Assembly (NCBI RefSeq): GCF_013304385.1
Contig: NZ_JAAITU010000001.1
Location: 1-64,000, forward strand
Origin: Blautia glucerasea
GTDB lineage: Bacteria; Bacillota; Clostridia; Lachnospirales; Lachnospiraceae
Reading direction: 5' to 3'
Length of the DNA stretch: 64,000 bases
The position numbers were made by a program, and so were the translations under genes. The notes under the pieces were generated by a model. The model had not been told where the DNA came from, searched no databases, and was given only the letters and a program-made list of their open reading frames with translations. Below, piece after piece: positions 24,361-33,958 of this stretch (position 1 is its first letter; every line of letters starts with the position of its first letter).

Positions 24361-25567
24361 TATATACTCTGTAGGACAGGTAAACAGCTATGTGCGTAAT
24401 ATGTTTACCCAGGATTACTTCCTTCAGAAGCTTCAGGTTAAGGGAGAAGTATCCAACTGTAAGTACCATACCAGCGGACATATCTATTTTTCCTTGAAGG
24501 ATGAGACAGGCACCCTTTCCTGTGTGATGTTTGCAGGTCAGAGAAAAGGCCTGGCATTCCGTATGAAGGATGGAGATCAGGTTGTGGTAGCCGGTACTAT
24601 TGATGTTTATCAGCGTGATGGCAGGTATCAGATGTATGCCAGGGAGATCACTTTGGAAGGAGCAGGTGATCTGTATCGCAGATTTCTGCTTCTGAAGCAG
24701 GAACTGGAAGAGATGGGCATGTTTGCTCAGGAATACAAGCAGGAGATTCCCAGATTTGTAAAGCGCCTGGGAGTTGTGACTGCACCAACAGGGGCTGCAG
24801 TGCAGGATATCCGTAACATTTCCCTGCGGCGCAATCCATATCTGCAGATCGTTTTGTACCCGGCTCTTGTGCAGGGGGAAGGAGCTCCGGAAAGTATTAT
24901 GAAAGGGATCCGGATCCTGGACGGGCTGGATCTGGATGTGATCATTGTAGGCAGGGGTGGCGGATCCATAGAGGATCTGTGGGCCTTTAATGATGAAAGG
25001 GTTGCCAGAGCTATTTTTGAGTGTCAAACTCCCGTGATCTCAGCGGTAGGTCATGAGACAGATTTTACCATTGCTGATTTTGTGGCAGACCTGCGGGCAC
25101 CTACTCCGTCTGCCGCTGCAGAGCTGGCAGTGTTTGATTATAAGAGTATTGTGGACGCAGTCGATTCCGGCAGGGAACGGCTGCATCGTGCCATGTGGGG
25201 CAAACTGCAGCTGCTTAAGAGCAGGCTTGATCAGTATCAGGTACGGATGCAGTATCTGAATCCGCAGGGAAGGCTGCGGGACAGACAGCAGTATGCAGCT
25301 GATATGGAAGAGCGGCTTTATAAAGGAATGGAGGCAAAACTCCGTGAGAAACGGAATCTTCTTGCGTTATATCTGGAGAAGTATGCAGGCCTGTCGCCCC
25401 TTCGGAAACTGAATCAGGGATATTCCTATGTAACGGATATCCAGGGACATGCAGTTACCAGCATTGAAGGTATCAGAGAAAAGGACAGGCTGTTTATCGC
25501 TGTCACAGATGGAAGGGTTGAGACAGAGGTAATAGGTACAAATAAGGAGGGGCCATGGCTGAAGTAA
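24353..25567 (+). CDS. xseA: Exodeoxyribonuclease VII large subunit
   Basis: 404 residues. An N-terminal OB-fold (YSVGQVNSYVRNMF, then KGEVSNCKYHTSGHIYFSLKD) precedes the catalytic domain with the conserved GVVTAPTGAAVQDI, DVIIVGRGGGSIEDLWAFND and ISAVGHETDFTIADFVAD segments and a C-terminal coiled coil. With XseB it degrades single-stranded DNA to oligonucleotides. The ATG at 24353 overlaps the nusB end; a start at 24338 is less likely. It overlaps xseB by 13 bases. Confidence 0.95.
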   Translation: MNNIYSVGQVNSYVRNMFTQDYFLQKLQVKGEVSNCKYHTSGHIYFSLKDETGTLSCVMFAGQRKGLAFRMKDGDQVVVAGTIDVYQRDGRYQMYAREITLEGAGDLYRRFLLLKQELEEMGMFAQEYKQEIPRFVKRLGVVTAPTGAAVQDIRNISLRRNPYLQIVLYPALVQGEGAPESIMKGIRILDGLDLDVIIVGRGGGSIEDLWAFNDERVARAIFECQTPVISAVGHETDFTIADFVADLRAPTPSAAAELAVFDYKSIVDAVDSGRERLHRAMWGKLQLLKSRLDQYQVRMQYLNPQGRLRDRQQYAADMEERLYKGMEAKLREKRNLLALYLEKYAGLSPLRKLNQGYSYVTDIQGHAVTSIEGIREKDRLFIAVTDGRVETEVIGTNKEGPWLK

Positions 25568-25785
25568 CAGAACAACAGGATGAATTGTCTGTGGAGACTG
25601 CTTTTCAGGAACTCGACAGACTGGCAGACAGGCTGGAGGATCAGGAAACATCCCTGGAGGAATCCTTTGCCCTGTATAAAAAAGGAATGGAATTGTTAAA
25701 GTATTGCAGCGAGAAACTGGACACAGTAGAGAAAAAAATGCTGCAGATCAATGAGGATGGGACATTCAGTGAATTTTCAAAGTGA
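25555..25785 (+). CDS. xseB: Exodeoxyribonuclease VII small subunit
   Basis: 76 residues, typical of XseB, with the conserved helical core AFQELDRLADRLEDQETSLE, then ESFALYKKGMELLKYCSEKL. Several copies bind the coiled coil of XseA. AAGGAGGGGCC precedes the ATG inside the xseA 3' end, and its own 3' end overlaps the ispA start, so nusB-xseA-xseB-ispA are tightly coupled. Confidence 0.94.
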   Translation: MAEVTEQQDELSVETAFQELDRLADRLEDQETSLEESFALYKKGMELLKYCSEKLDTVEKKMLQINEDGTFSEFSK

Positions 25786-26656
25786 ATTACAGGAAAAAAC
25801 AAAAGAAGCAGAAGAGATAATCTGCAGATATCTGCCGAAGGAAGAAGGTTTTGCCGCTCATCTGGCAGAGGCTATGAATTACAGCGTATGCTCAGGGGGA
25901 AAAAGGCTTCGCCCCATACTTCTTGGTGAAACATTTCGACTGTTTAGCGGAAGCGGGCATGTGGCAGAGCCTTTTATGGCTGCGATTGAGATGATCCACA
26001 CCCATTCCCTGGTACATGATGATCTTCCTGCGCTGGATAATGATGATTACCGCAGGGGTCGACTTACTACCCATAAAGTGTATGGGGAAGCTATGGGAGT
26101 TTTAAGCGGAGCCGCTCTTCTGAATTATGCATATGAGACTATGCTGAAGGCATTTGCCCTTACCGAAAGACCACAGGCTGTGATCCGCGCTATGGAGATC
26201 ATGACCCATAATACCGGCTTGTACGGGATGCTTGGGGGCCAGAGTGTAGACGTGGAGAATGATGGCAAGCCTGTTTCAAGGGAAATACTTGATTATATAT
26301 ATGAGAACAAAACTTCTGCGCTGATTCAGGCTTCTATGCTGACAGGAGCAGTTTTGGCAGGAGCAGATGAAAGAGAACTGGCAGTGATCGACCAGGCTGC
26401 AAAGAACATAGGCCTGGCTTTTCAGATCAGGGATGACATTCTGGATGTTACCAGTTCCCAGGAAGAACTGGGTAAACCGGTACATAGTGATGAGAAAAAC
26501 AACAAGACTACATATGTAACACTTATGGGGATCAGCAAAGCCTCAGAGCGTGTAGCAGACTTATCCGGGGAGGCAGTAGCTCTTTTGGATAGCCTGGGTC
26601 GAAAAAATGAATTCCTGGATACACTGGTAAGGGAACTGGTGGGACGCAGGAAGTGA
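25769..26656 (+). CDS. ispA: Farnesyl diphosphate synthase (polyprenyl synthetase)
   Basis: 295 residues. The two aspartate-rich motifs are present: the first in HDDLPALDND (DDxxxxD form) and the second in DDILD. GGKRLRP and GGQSVDVE are also typical. It condenses IPP with DMAPP and GPP to make farnesyl diphosphate for undecaprenyl and other isoprenoids. The GTG at 25769 (protein VNFQSELQEKTKEAEEI) matches the usual family N-terminus; an ATG at 25757 is possible. It sits next to dxs, the entry enzyme of the MEP pathway. Confidence 0.92.
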   Translation: MNFQSELQEKTKEAEEIICRYLPKEEGFAAHLAEAMNYSVCSGGKRLRPILLGETFRLFSGSGHVAEPFMAAIEMIHTHSLVHDDLPALDNDDYRRGRLTTHKVYGEAMGVLSGAALLNYAYETMLKAFALTERPQAVIRAMEIMTHNTGLYGMLGGQSVDVENDGKPVSREILDYIYENKTSALIQASMLTGAVLAGADERELAVIDQAAKNIGLAFQIRDDILDVTSSQEELGKPVHSDEKNNKTTYVTLMGISKASERVADLSGEAVALLDSLGRKNEFLDTLVRELVGRRK

Positions 26657-26669
26657 AAGAAGGATACGG

Positions 26670-28529
26670 ATGTTTCTGGAAAAGATAAATAAGCCAAATG
26701 ACATTCATAAGATTGCACTTGCTGATTTTCCGCAGCTGGCGGATGAAATCCGTCAGTTTCTTATTGAATCTGTAAGCAAGACCGGTGGCCATCTGGCATC
26801 AAACCTGGGAGCAGTAGAACTTACCCTTGCAATTCATAATGTGTTGGATTTCCCAGAGGACAAGCTGATTTGGGATGTGGGACATCAGGCTTATACCCAC
26901 AAGATCCTTACAGGAAGAAAGGATGCATTTGCCACTCTTCGTAAAGAAGGCGGTTTAAGCGGGTTTCCTAAGAGAGCGGAAAGTGACTGTGATGCTTTTG
27001 ATGCAGGACACAGCTCCAATTCCATATCTGCAGGACTTGGCTATGTTCGGGCCAGGGATCTTTTGGGCAGGAAGAACCATGTGGTGTCTGTGATCGGAGA
27101 TGGGGCACTTACCGGCGGTATGGCTTACGAGGCATTGAATAATGCAGCGGAACTGGATACGAATTTTATTATTGTGATCAATGACAATAATATGTCCATT
27201 TCAAAGAATGTTGGTGGAATGTCTACGTATTTAAGTGCTTTGCGTACAGCAGAGGCTTATACAGGAATGAAGATAGGAGTTACAAAAGCGGTCAAAAAGA
27301 TTCCTAAAGTGGGAACAGCTATGGTAGATGCTGTCCGCCGTACCAAAAGCAGTATCAAACAGCTTTTTATTCCTGGAATGTTGTTTGAAAATATGGGACT
27401 TACCTATCTGGGACCTGTGGATGGCCACAATATGCGGCAGATGATGAAGCTGTTCAATGAAGCTAAAAGGGTGGAAGGGGCAGTTGTAGTACATGTGATC
27501 ACGGAAAAGGGCAGAGGATACAAGCCTGCAAGTACCTATCCGGACAGGTTCCACGGTACGGGACCTTTTGATATACAGACAGGAAAAGCCCTGACTGTGA
27601 AAGAAGCACCTACCTATACAGATGTATTTGCCAAAGGAATGGTCCGGCTTGGAGAAGAAAATACAAAGCTTGCAGCTATTACGGCAGCTATGCCGGAGGG
27701 AACCGGACTGAAAGCATTTCAGCAGGCATTTCCTGACCGCTTTTTTGATGTGGGGATCGCAGAAGAGCATGCAGTCACTTTTGCAGCAGGACTGGCCCTA
27801 GGAGGGATCATTCCTGTGGTGGCGGTGTATTCTTCCTTCCTTCAAAGGGCAGTGGATCAGATCCTTCATGATGTGTGTATGCAGAAGCTTCATGTAATAT
27901 TTGCCATTGACCGGGCAGGATTGGTCGGCGCAGATGGAGAGACCCATCAGGGGAATTTTGACCTTTCTTATCTGAGCATGATGCCAGGGATGACAGTAAT
28001 GGCACCCAAAAATGACTGGGAGCTGGAAGCTATGCTGGAAGCAGCAGTAAATGGAGACGGACCGTATGCCATCCGTTATCCCAAAGGAACAGCATGTACA
28101 GAGTTTCAGCAGTTTCAGGCACCGATCCTCCGTGGAAAGGCAGAGATCCTTTCCAAAGGGAAAAAGGCAGCCATACTGGCAGTTGGCAGCATGGTGTCTG
28201 TTTGTCAGGATGCAGTAAAGCTTCTGAAAGAACAGGGAATAGATCCCACATTTGTAAATGCCAGGTTTATAAAGCCTTTGGATACAGCCTTATTGGATGA
28301 ACTGGCAGAAGACCATCAGCTGTTTGTTACCGTAGAAGAAAATGTAAAAAGCGGAGGTTTTGGAGAGCATGTATGTGCCTATATGGAAGCATGCCATCCG
28401 GGATGCAGGGTGATACCCATTGCTATCTGGGACAGATTTGTGCCTCAGGGCAGTATTGACAGCCTTCGGTGCAAGGTCGGACTTTCTGCAGCAGAGATCG
28501 CACAGACAGTAGAAACGGGGATTTCATAA
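26670..28529 (+). CDS. dxs: 1-Deoxy-D-xylulose-5-phosphate synthase
   Basis: 619 residues. The thiamine-diphosphate motif GDGALTGGMAYEALNNA with a downstream NDN, the catalytic N-terminal His in the KTGGHLASNLG segment, and the transketolase central domain (EEHAVTFAAGLAL, DRAGLVGADGETHQG) are all visible. It makes DXP from pyruvate and glyceraldehyde-3-phosphate, the first step of the MEP isoprenoid pathway. It follows ispA by 13 bases and precedes tlyA by one base. Confidence 0.96.
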   Translation: MFLEKINKPNDIHKIALADFPQLADEIRQFLIESVSKTGGHLASNLGAVELTLAIHNVLDFPEDKLIWDVGHQAYTHKILTGRKDAFATLRKEGGLSGFPKRAESDCDAFDAGHSSNSISAGLGYVRARDLLGRKNHVVSVIGDGALTGGMAYEALNNAAELDTNFIIVINDNNMSISKNVGGMSTYLSALRTAEAYTGMKIGVTKAVKKIPKVGTAMVDAVRRTKSSIKQLFIPGMLFENMGLTYLGPVDGHNMRQMMKLFNEAKRVEGAVVVHVITEKGRGYKPASTYPDRFHGTGPFDIQTGKALTVKEAPTYTDVFAKGMVRLGEENTKLAAITAAMPEGTGLKAFQQAFPDRFFDVGIAEEHAVTFAAGLALGGIIPVVAVYSSFLQRAVDQILHDVCMQKLHVIFAIDRAGLVGADGETHQGNFDLSYLSMMPGMTVMAPKNDWELEAMLEAAVNGDGPYAIRYPKGTACTEFQQFQAPILRGKAEILSKGKKAAILAVGSMVSVCQDAVKLLKEQGIDPTFVNARFIKPLDTALLDELAEDHQLFVTVEENVKSGGFGEHVCAYMEACHPGCRVIPIAIWDRFVPQGSIDSLRCKVGLSAAEIAQTVETGIS

Positions 28530-28530
28530 T

Positions 28531-29346
28531 ATGAAAAAAAGACTGGATATTTTATTGGTAGAGCATGGACTTGCTTCTTCCAGAGAGAAAGCAAAAGCAT
28601 ATATTATGTCCGGAGATGTGTATGTAGACGGACAAAAAGAAGATAAAGCCGGATCCATGTTCGGAGAAGGCGTAAAGATCGAGATGCGCGGAAATACATT
28701 ACCCTATGTAAGCAGAGGCGGTTTGAAACTGGAAAAGGCCATGAAGAATTTTGACATTCATCTGGACGGAAAGGTATGTATGGATGTTGGAGCATCCACA
28801 GGAGGTTTTACAGACTGTATGCTTCAAAACGGGGCTGTCCGTGTATTTTCCATTGATGTAGGATATGGTCAGCTGGATTGGAAGCTTCGCAATGATCCAA
28901 GAGTGGTCTGCATGGAAAAAACCAATATTCGTTATGTGGTTCCAGAGGATCTGGGAGAGGCTGCTGATTTTTCTTCGATTGATGTGTCCTTTATTTCATT
29001 GACAAAGGTACTGCCGCCGGTACGGCAGCTTCTGAAAGAAGATGGAGAGATCGTATGCCTGATCAAGCCTCAGTTTGAGGCGGGCAGAGAAAAGGTAGGC
29101 AAAAAAGGAGTTGTCCGTGATCCGCAGGTTCACAGAGAAGTGATCGAAAAGGTTCGTGATTTTGCCATGGGGATTGGTTTGGAGCCATGCCATCTGTCCT
29201 TTTCACCGATCAAGGGACCGGAGGGAAATATAGAATATCTGCTTCATCTGCAAAAGCGTCCGGAAGGAGTCCTGGTCACAGATCAGCTGCAGACCACGGT
29301 AGAGTCTATAGTAGAAGAAGCCCATGGTATGCTGGACAGGAAATAG
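28531..29346 (+). CDS. tlyA: TlyA family rRNA methyltransferase / YqxC
   Basis: 271 residues. An S4 RNA-binding domain (RLDILLVEHGLASSREKAK, then MSGDVYVDG; residues 1-65) is followed by an FtsJ-like SAM methyltransferase (MDVGASTGGFTDCML, then DVSFISL and IKPQFEAG). In mycobacteria TlyA 2'-O-methylates 16S and 23S rRNA; in Bacillus the yqxC gene occupies the same place after dxs. The 'hemolysin A' name often given to this family is misleading. No start ambiguity: the ATG lies right after the dxs stop. Confidence 0.92.
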   Translation: MKKRLDILLVEHGLASSREKAKAYIMSGDVYVDGQKEDKAGSMFGEGVKIEMRGNTLPYVSRGGLKLEKAMKNFDIHLDGKVCMDVGASTGGFTDCMLQNGAVRVFSIDVGYGQLDWKLRNDPRVVCMEKTNIRYVVPEDLGEAADFSSIDVSFISLTKVLPPVRQLLKEDGEIVCLIKPQFEAGREKVGKKGVVRDPQVHREVIEKVRDFAMGIGLEPCHLSFSPIKGPEGNIEYLLHLQKRPEGVLVTDQLQTTVESIVEEAHGMLDRK

Positions 29347-29355
29347 GTGGATCAA

Positions 29356-30216
29356 ATGGATAAGTTTTATGTGATCACAAACAGTGAAAAAGATCAGGAT
29401 CAGTCTTTTACAGACATGATCGTGTCCTATCTGAAAAGTCATGGAAAGGCCTGTCAGGTGCAGATGGCAAAACGGAAGCAGGATGGGCCCTATCATTATA
29501 CTGATCCGGAGAAGATCCCTGAGGATACCCAGTGTGTGATCGTGCTGGGAGGAGACGGTACTTTGCTTCAGGCCGCCAGGGATGTGGTTCATTGCAGGAT
29601 TCCCCTTCTGGGCATTAATCTGGGTACACTTGGATTTCTGGCAGAGGTAGACAGACAGTCTGTGTATCAGGCTCTTGACAAGCTGATGCGTGGAGATTAT
29701 GAGGTAGAAGAACGGATGATGCTGTCCGGCACTGTATACAGAGGCAATCAGGTGATCGGCAGTGATCTGGCACTGAATGATATTGTGATCGGCAGGGAAG
29801 GGCCTTTAAGGGTTGTACGTTTCAAGAATTTCGTAAATAATGAATATCTGAATTCCTACAATGCGGATGGTATCATATTGTCCACACCTACCGGGTCTAC
29901 AGGATACAGCCTGTCTGTAGGCGGCCCTATTGTATCTCCAAGCGGCACCATGATCATCATGACACCCATTGCCCCTCACACACTTAATTCAAGAAGCATT
30001 GTATTTCCAGCAGAAGATGTGATTACTGTGGAAGTTGGGAAGGGAAGGCATGAGGATCAGGAAAAGGCAGTTGCCGCTTTTGATGGTGATGCGGTGATCC
30101 ATTTAGTTACTGGTGACCGGATCGTGATTCGCAGGGCAGAGGAAAAGACAAAGATCCTGAAACTAAACCATTTGAGTTTTGTGGAAGTGATCCGTCAGAA
30201 GATGCGAGACAGTTAA
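29356..30216 (+). CDS. nadK: NAD kinase
   Basis: 286 residues. The NAD kinase signature LGGDGTLLQAARD (GGDG), the NLGTLGFLAEV segment and STPTGSTGYSLSVGGP are present. It phosphorylates NAD to NADP. The ATG at 29356 is 5 bases behind an AGGTGG ribosome site; a GTG at 29347 lies in that site and is rejected. The place between tlyA and argR is the same as in Bacillus-type clusters. Confidence 0.94.
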   Translation: MDKFYVITNSEKDQDQSFTDMIVSYLKSHGKACQVQMAKRKQDGPYHYTDPEKIPEDTQCVIVLGGDGTLLQAARDVVHCRIPLLGINLGTLGFLAEVDRQSVYQALDKLMRGDYEVEERMMLSGTVYRGNQVIGSDLALNDIVIGREGPLRVVRFKNFVNNEYLNSYNADGIILSTPTGSTGYSLSVGGPIVSPSGTMIIMTPIAPHTLNSRSIVFPAEDVITVEVGKGRHEDQEKAVAAFDGDAVIHLVTGDRIVIRRAEEKTKILKLNHLSFVEVIRQKMRDS

Positions 30217-30239
30217 GAACTAAAGATGATTTTTGTTTC

Positions 30240-30266
30240 GTAATTGTAAGGGTATTGAACAGTTAC
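30240..30266 (+). repeat. GTAATTGT...ACAGTTAC palindromic repeat
   Basis: GTAATTGT (30240-30247) and ACAGTTAC (30259-30266) are inverted arms with one mismatch. The pairing extends outward with TTTC (30236-30239) and GAAA (30267-30270), giving TTTCGTAA and TTACGAAA as perfect arms. The 3' half resembles the copies at 18563-18576 and 46727-46743. It lies between nadK and argR; no ARG box was recognised here. Confidence 0.55.
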
Positions 30267-30313
30267 GAAAATAGTTGGAAAGGATACAGCATCTGGATCA
30301 GGGAGGATGAAAA

Positions 30314-30766
30314 TTGAAATTAGCAAGACATGAAAAAATTATCGAATTGATCCGGCAATATGATATAGATACTCAGGAAGAACTGGCTGCCAGGCTGAAT
30401 CAGGCAGGCTTTAAAGTGACGCAGGCTACAGTATCCAGAGATATACGGGCATTGAAGCTTACAAAGGTAACGGTAAAGGATGGTAAATCCCGTTATGCGA
30501 TCCTGGATCACGGTTCTTCAGAGCTTGGAGATAAGTATTCCAGAGTGCTGAAAGATGCAGTGAGCTCCATGGATACTGGACAAAATCTGGTAGTGGTAAA
30601 GACAGTTACAGGTATGGCCATGGCTGTGGCTACAGCGCTGGATGCATTGAAATGGCCGGAGATCCTTGGGTGTATAGCCGGAGATGATACTATTATATGT
30701 GCCTGCAAGACATCTGAGCAGGCAGCAAGTGTGGTAAAGAAGCTGAATGAGATTGTAGGAAGTTAA
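30314..30766 (+). CDS. argR: Arginine repressor ArgR/AhrC (TTG start)
   Basis: 150 residues, the ArgR length. The N-terminal winged helix (ARHEKIIELIRQYDIDTQEE, then QATVSRDIRALKL with the SRDI recognition motif) and the C-terminal arginine-binding hexamer domain (GCIAGDDTIICAC, usual GTIAGDDT) are clear. It controls arginine metabolism genes. The TTG at 30314 follows GGGAGG at a 7-base spacing. Its place before recN is conserved in Firmicutes. Confidence 0.94.
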   Translation: MKLARHEKIIELIRQYDIDTQEELAARLNQAGFKVTQATVSRDIRALKLTKVTVKDGKSRYAILDHGSSELGDKYSRVLKDAVSSMDTGQNLVVVKTVTGMAMAVATALDALKWPEILGCIAGDDTIICACKTSEQAASVVKKLNEIVGS

Positions 30767-30801
30767 GACAGCGTTTTGCATAAAATAAGGAGGTGGCTTT
30801 T

Positions 30802-32490
30802 GTGCTGGTTCATCTGCACGTAAAAAACCTTGCACTGATCGAAGAAATAGAAGTGGAATTTGGCCCTGGACTGAATATCCTTACTGGTGAGACGGGCGCC
30901 GGAAAATCCATTCTTTTAGGCTCCATACAGCTGATCCTGGGAGGCAAGACTTCCAGGGGGATGATTCGTGAGAATGCATCCTACGGCCTGGTGGAGCTTT
31001 TATTCCAAGTTGAAAATACAAAAGCAAAACAGGCGTTGGAATCTATGGATATTTATCCACAGGATGGTCAGGTACTTCTGTCAAGGAAGATTATGGAAGG
31101 CCGGAGCATCAGCAAGATTAATGGGGAAGTTTGCACAGTATCCCAGATGAAGGCAGCAGCAGCCTGCCTGATCGACATTCATGGCCAGCATGAGCACCAG
31201 TCTCTTCTGTATCCGGATAAACAGCTGGAGATCCTGGACATCTATGGAAAAGAAAAAATACAGCCAGTAAAAGAAAAAGTAGAAAAGGCTTATAAAGAAT
31301 ATCGTAAATGCGAGAAAGAGCTTCAGGCCTTTAACATGGATGAGGAACAGAGAAACAGGGAGTCTGCTTTTCTTGAATTTGAAGTCCGGGAAATCGAAAA
31401 GGCCGTCCTTAGGGAAGGAGAAGACGAGGAACTGGAAAAGACATACCGCAAATTGTCCAATGGACGAAAGATCGTGGATGCTCTGCAGGCTGTGAGAGGC
31501 TTTACCGGATATGAAGGAAGCAGTGCAGGAGATCTGGTAGGAGAAGCACTCAGGGAATTGTCCAGAGTCTCAGAATATGATGAAGAACTGGCTGGACTGG
31601 AAAGTTCGCTGGGAGAAGTGGACAGTCTGCTGAACGATTTTAACCGGGAGCTGTCTTCTTATATGGAGGATATGATTTTTGACCAGGAAACCTTTGAACA
31701 GACAGAACGCAGACTGGATCAGATCAATGGGCTGAAAGCAAAATATGGTCAAAGCATAGGAAAGATCCTGGAATATCAGAAGCAGCAAATGGAAAAACTG
31801 GAAAAAATACAACAATATGACCAGCTTTATCAGGAAGCAAAAGAAAAACTTTGTCAGTGTGAAAAAGTTCTCCAAAAAAATGGGGATGAATTATCAAAAA
31901 TCAGGAAAGAATATAGCAGACAGCTGGAAGCAAAAGTGATCCAGGGATTGCAGGATCTTAATTTTGCCAATGTGGATTTTGCCATTTCCTTCAAACAAGC
32001 CAGAAGCTGTACAGCTGCAGGATATGATGTTATTGAATATGAAATATCTACCAATCCGGGAGAAAGCAGGAAACCGCTTGGCAAGATCGTATCCGGTGGT
32101 GAATTGTCAAGGATCATGCTTGCGCTGAAAGCGATCCTGGCAGATAAAGATCAGATTGAAACTCTTATTTTTGACGAGATCGATACTGGTATCAGCGGAA
32201 GGACTGCTCAGAAAGTATCCGAAAAAATGGCAGTGATCGGCAGACATCATCAGGTGATCTGCATTACTCATCTTCCTCAGATCGCTGCAATGGCAGATAC
32301 CCATTTTGAAATCGAAAAACATGTGGAAAATAATGAAATGATCACCCAGATTCATACGCTAGAAGGTGAAGATTCTATCCGGGAGCTTGCAAGGCTCCTG
32401 GGCGGTGCAAGGATCACAGATGCAGTGCTGGAAAATGCAAGGGAAATGAAAGAATTGGCACTGGTACATAAAAATACAAGACTGAAATAA
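30802..32490 (+). CDS. recN: DNA repair protein RecN (GTG start)
   Basis: 562 residues. It is an SMC-like ATPase with Walker A TGETGAGKS near the N-terminus, a long coiled-coil centre, the ABC signature SGGELSRIMLALK and Walker B LIFDEIDTGISG near the C-terminus. RecN acts at double-strand breaks. The GTG at 30802 is 8 bases behind AGGAGG and gives the usual start (LVHLHVKNLALIEE); the GTG at 30793 would lie inside the ribosome site. Confidence 0.95.
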   Translation: MLVHLHVKNLALIEEIEVEFGPGLNILTGETGAGKSILLGSIQLILGGKTSRGMIRENASYGLVELLFQVENTKAKQALESMDIYPQDGQVLLSRKIMEGRSISKINGEVCTVSQMKAAAACLIDIHGQHEHQSLLYPDKQLEILDIYGKEKIQPVKEKVEKAYKEYRKCEKELQAFNMDEEQRNRESAFLEFEVREIEKAVLREGEDEELEKTYRKLSNGRKIVDALQAVRGFTGYEGSSAGDLVGEALRELSRVSEYDEELAGLESSLGEVDSLLNDFNRELSSYMEDMIFDQETFEQTERRLDQINGLKAKYGQSIGKILEYQKQQMEKLEKIQQYDQLYQEAKEKLCQCEKVLQKNGDELSKIRKEYSRQLEAKVIQGLQDLNFANVDFAISFKQARSCTAAGYDVIEYEISTNPGESRKPLGKIVSGGELSRIMLALKAILADKDQIETLIFDEIDTGISGRTAQKVSEKMAVIGRHHQVICITHLPQIAAMADTHFEIEKHVENNEMITQIHTLEGEDSIRELARLLGGARITDAVLENAREMKELALVHKNTRLK

Positions 32491-32507
32491 AAGATTCATC
32501 ACATACT

Positions 32508-32553
32508 AAGAGAGGAATGACCGGAGCAGGTATCCGGCTTTTCTCTCTTTTTT
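32508..32553 (+). terminator. Terminator between recN and spoIVB
   Basis: AAGAGAG (32508-32514) pairs with CTCTCTT (32543-32549), and CCGGA (32521-32525) pairs with TCCGG (32533-32537), followed by T-residues. It separates the repair and regulator cluster from spoIVB. Confidence 0.75.
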
Positions 32554-32594
32554 GATAGAAGATGATAAATACAAAGGAAAAGGATGTGACAAAA

Positions 32595-33803
32595 ATGAAC
32601 CCAAAGAAAAGATACAGACGTTTCCTTTTATGGTGTCTTGGGCTGGATCTGCTGGTGATAGGAATCCTGGGTATAAGATACCTGAACCTGAAAATACCGG
32701 ATGAGATCCATGTGGAAAAAGGGAAGGATCAGGACGTGTCTGCAATGCTGGCCCGTCCCTTTGTTACATTTGAAGACACAGTGCCTGTTTCCGGGGATGG
32801 GGCTTATTTTTTGCCCTGTCGTTTATTTGGCCTGATCCCTTTTAAGGATGTGAAGGTAATACCAGCAGAAAGCACCAGCCTTTTGGTAAGCGGAAGTACA
32901 GTAGGTATGTATATGAAAACAGAAGGTGTACTGATCATTGATACAGGGGAAATTCTTTCCAGGGACGGAAAACAGATAACGCCTGCTGAGGATCTTGTAA
33001 AGCCGGGAGATTATATTGTTGCTTTTAATCAACAAAAAGTATCCTGCAAAAAGGAACTGATAAAGGATCTGAAAAAAACTGACGGGAAGGAAGTGAGCCT
33101 TACCCTGAACAGACAGGGGAAAAAGATAAAGGTATCTTTGATGCCTGTGGAAGATCAGACAGGAGATTACAAGCTTGGAATCTGGGTAAGAGACGACACC
33201 CAGGGTATTGGTACTCTGACTTATGTGGACGCAGCAGGAAATTACGGAGCACTGGGACATGGAATCAGTGATGTGGATACTGGAGAGCTACTGTCTATTA
33301 CAGGCGGTTCTTTATACAAAACCCAGATACTGGGCATTCAGAAGGGAAGTAAAGGCAATCCTGGTGAATTGTCTGGATTAATTCGCTATAATGTGGGAAA
33401 TGTGCTGGGCTCCATTACAAAAAATACGGCAAATGGGATTTACGGAAAATATCAAAGCTTAGGTGGGGACGGAATTGCTTTAAAAGAAATGAAAATTGGC
33501 TACAAACAGGAAATGGAAACAGGTCCGGCATCTGTTTTATGCAGTGTAAACGGACAAGTAAAAGAATATGCAGCAGAAATTACAAAAATAGACATGAATC
33601 ATCAGGACAGTAATAAGAGTTTTGTGATCCATGTGACAGATCCAAAGCTTCTTGCGGCAACCGGAGGGATCGTGCAGGGGATGAGCGGCAGTCCGGTGAT
33701 CCAGAACAAAAAGATCGTGGGGGCTGTAACTCATGTGTTTGTGCAGGATGCGTCCAGCGGATACGGCATTTTTATTGAAAATATGCTGGTGGAAAAAGGG
33801 TAA
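32595..33803 (+). CDS. spoIVB: SpoIVB peptidase (S55 family)
   Basis: 402 residues. An N-terminal membrane anchor (FLLWCLGLDLLVIGILGI) precedes a PDZ domain (~95-185) and the S55 serine protease domain, with His in GALGHGISDVDTGEL and the nucleophile in GGIVQGMSGSPVIQNKKIVG. SpoIVB is secreted from the forespore and triggers sigma-K processing through SpoIVFA/BofA. The start at 32595 has AAAAGGATG upstream; an ATG at 32562 is possible. It lies directly before spo0A, as in Bacillus and many Clostridia. Confidence 0.93.
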   Translation: MNPKKRYRRFLLWCLGLDLLVIGILGIRYLNLKIPDEIHVEKGKDQDVSAMLARPFVTFEDTVPVSGDGAYFLPCRLFGLIPFKDVKVIPAESTSLLVSGSTVGMYMKTEGVLIIDTGEILSRDGKQITPAEDLVKPGDYIVAFNQQKVSCKKELIKDLKKTDGKEVSLTLNRQGKKIKVSLMPVEDQTGDYKLGIWVRDDTQGIGTLTYVDAAGNYGALGHGISDVDTGELLSITGGSLYKTQILGIQKGSKGNPGELSGLIRYNVGNVLGSITKNTANGIYGKYQSLGGDGIALKEMKIGYKQEMETGPASVLCSVNGQVKEYAAEITKIDMNHQDSNKSFVIHVTDPKLLAATGGIVQGMSGSPVIQNKKIVGAVTHVFVQDASSGYGIFIENMLVEKG

Positions 33804-33828
33804 AAAATGGTTGGATATGGCGGATAAA

Positions 33829-33905
33829 AGTCGAAAGTTATCGAACGAAAATCCAGTGAAACCGACACTTTCGGCTTGATTTCCCCATTTGGATTCCACT
33901 ATAAT
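33829..33905 (+). promoter_or_regulatory. spo0A upstream region: 0A-box-like sites and promoter
   Basis: AGTCGAA (33829-33835) and TATCGAA (33839-33845) each match the Spo0A box TGTCGAA at 6 of 7 bases and are ten bases apart. Downstream, TTGATT (33876-33881) and TATAAT (33900-33905) with an 18-base spacer make a sigma-A-type promoter. Inverted segments AATCCA/TGGATT (33850-33896) surround it. No sigma-H promoter was convincing. Confidence 0.5.
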
Positions 33906-33958
33906 AGCAACTGTTAATCTAGTAAAAAGAGGTAACAGGTTAGGAGGAGAGATGCCTC

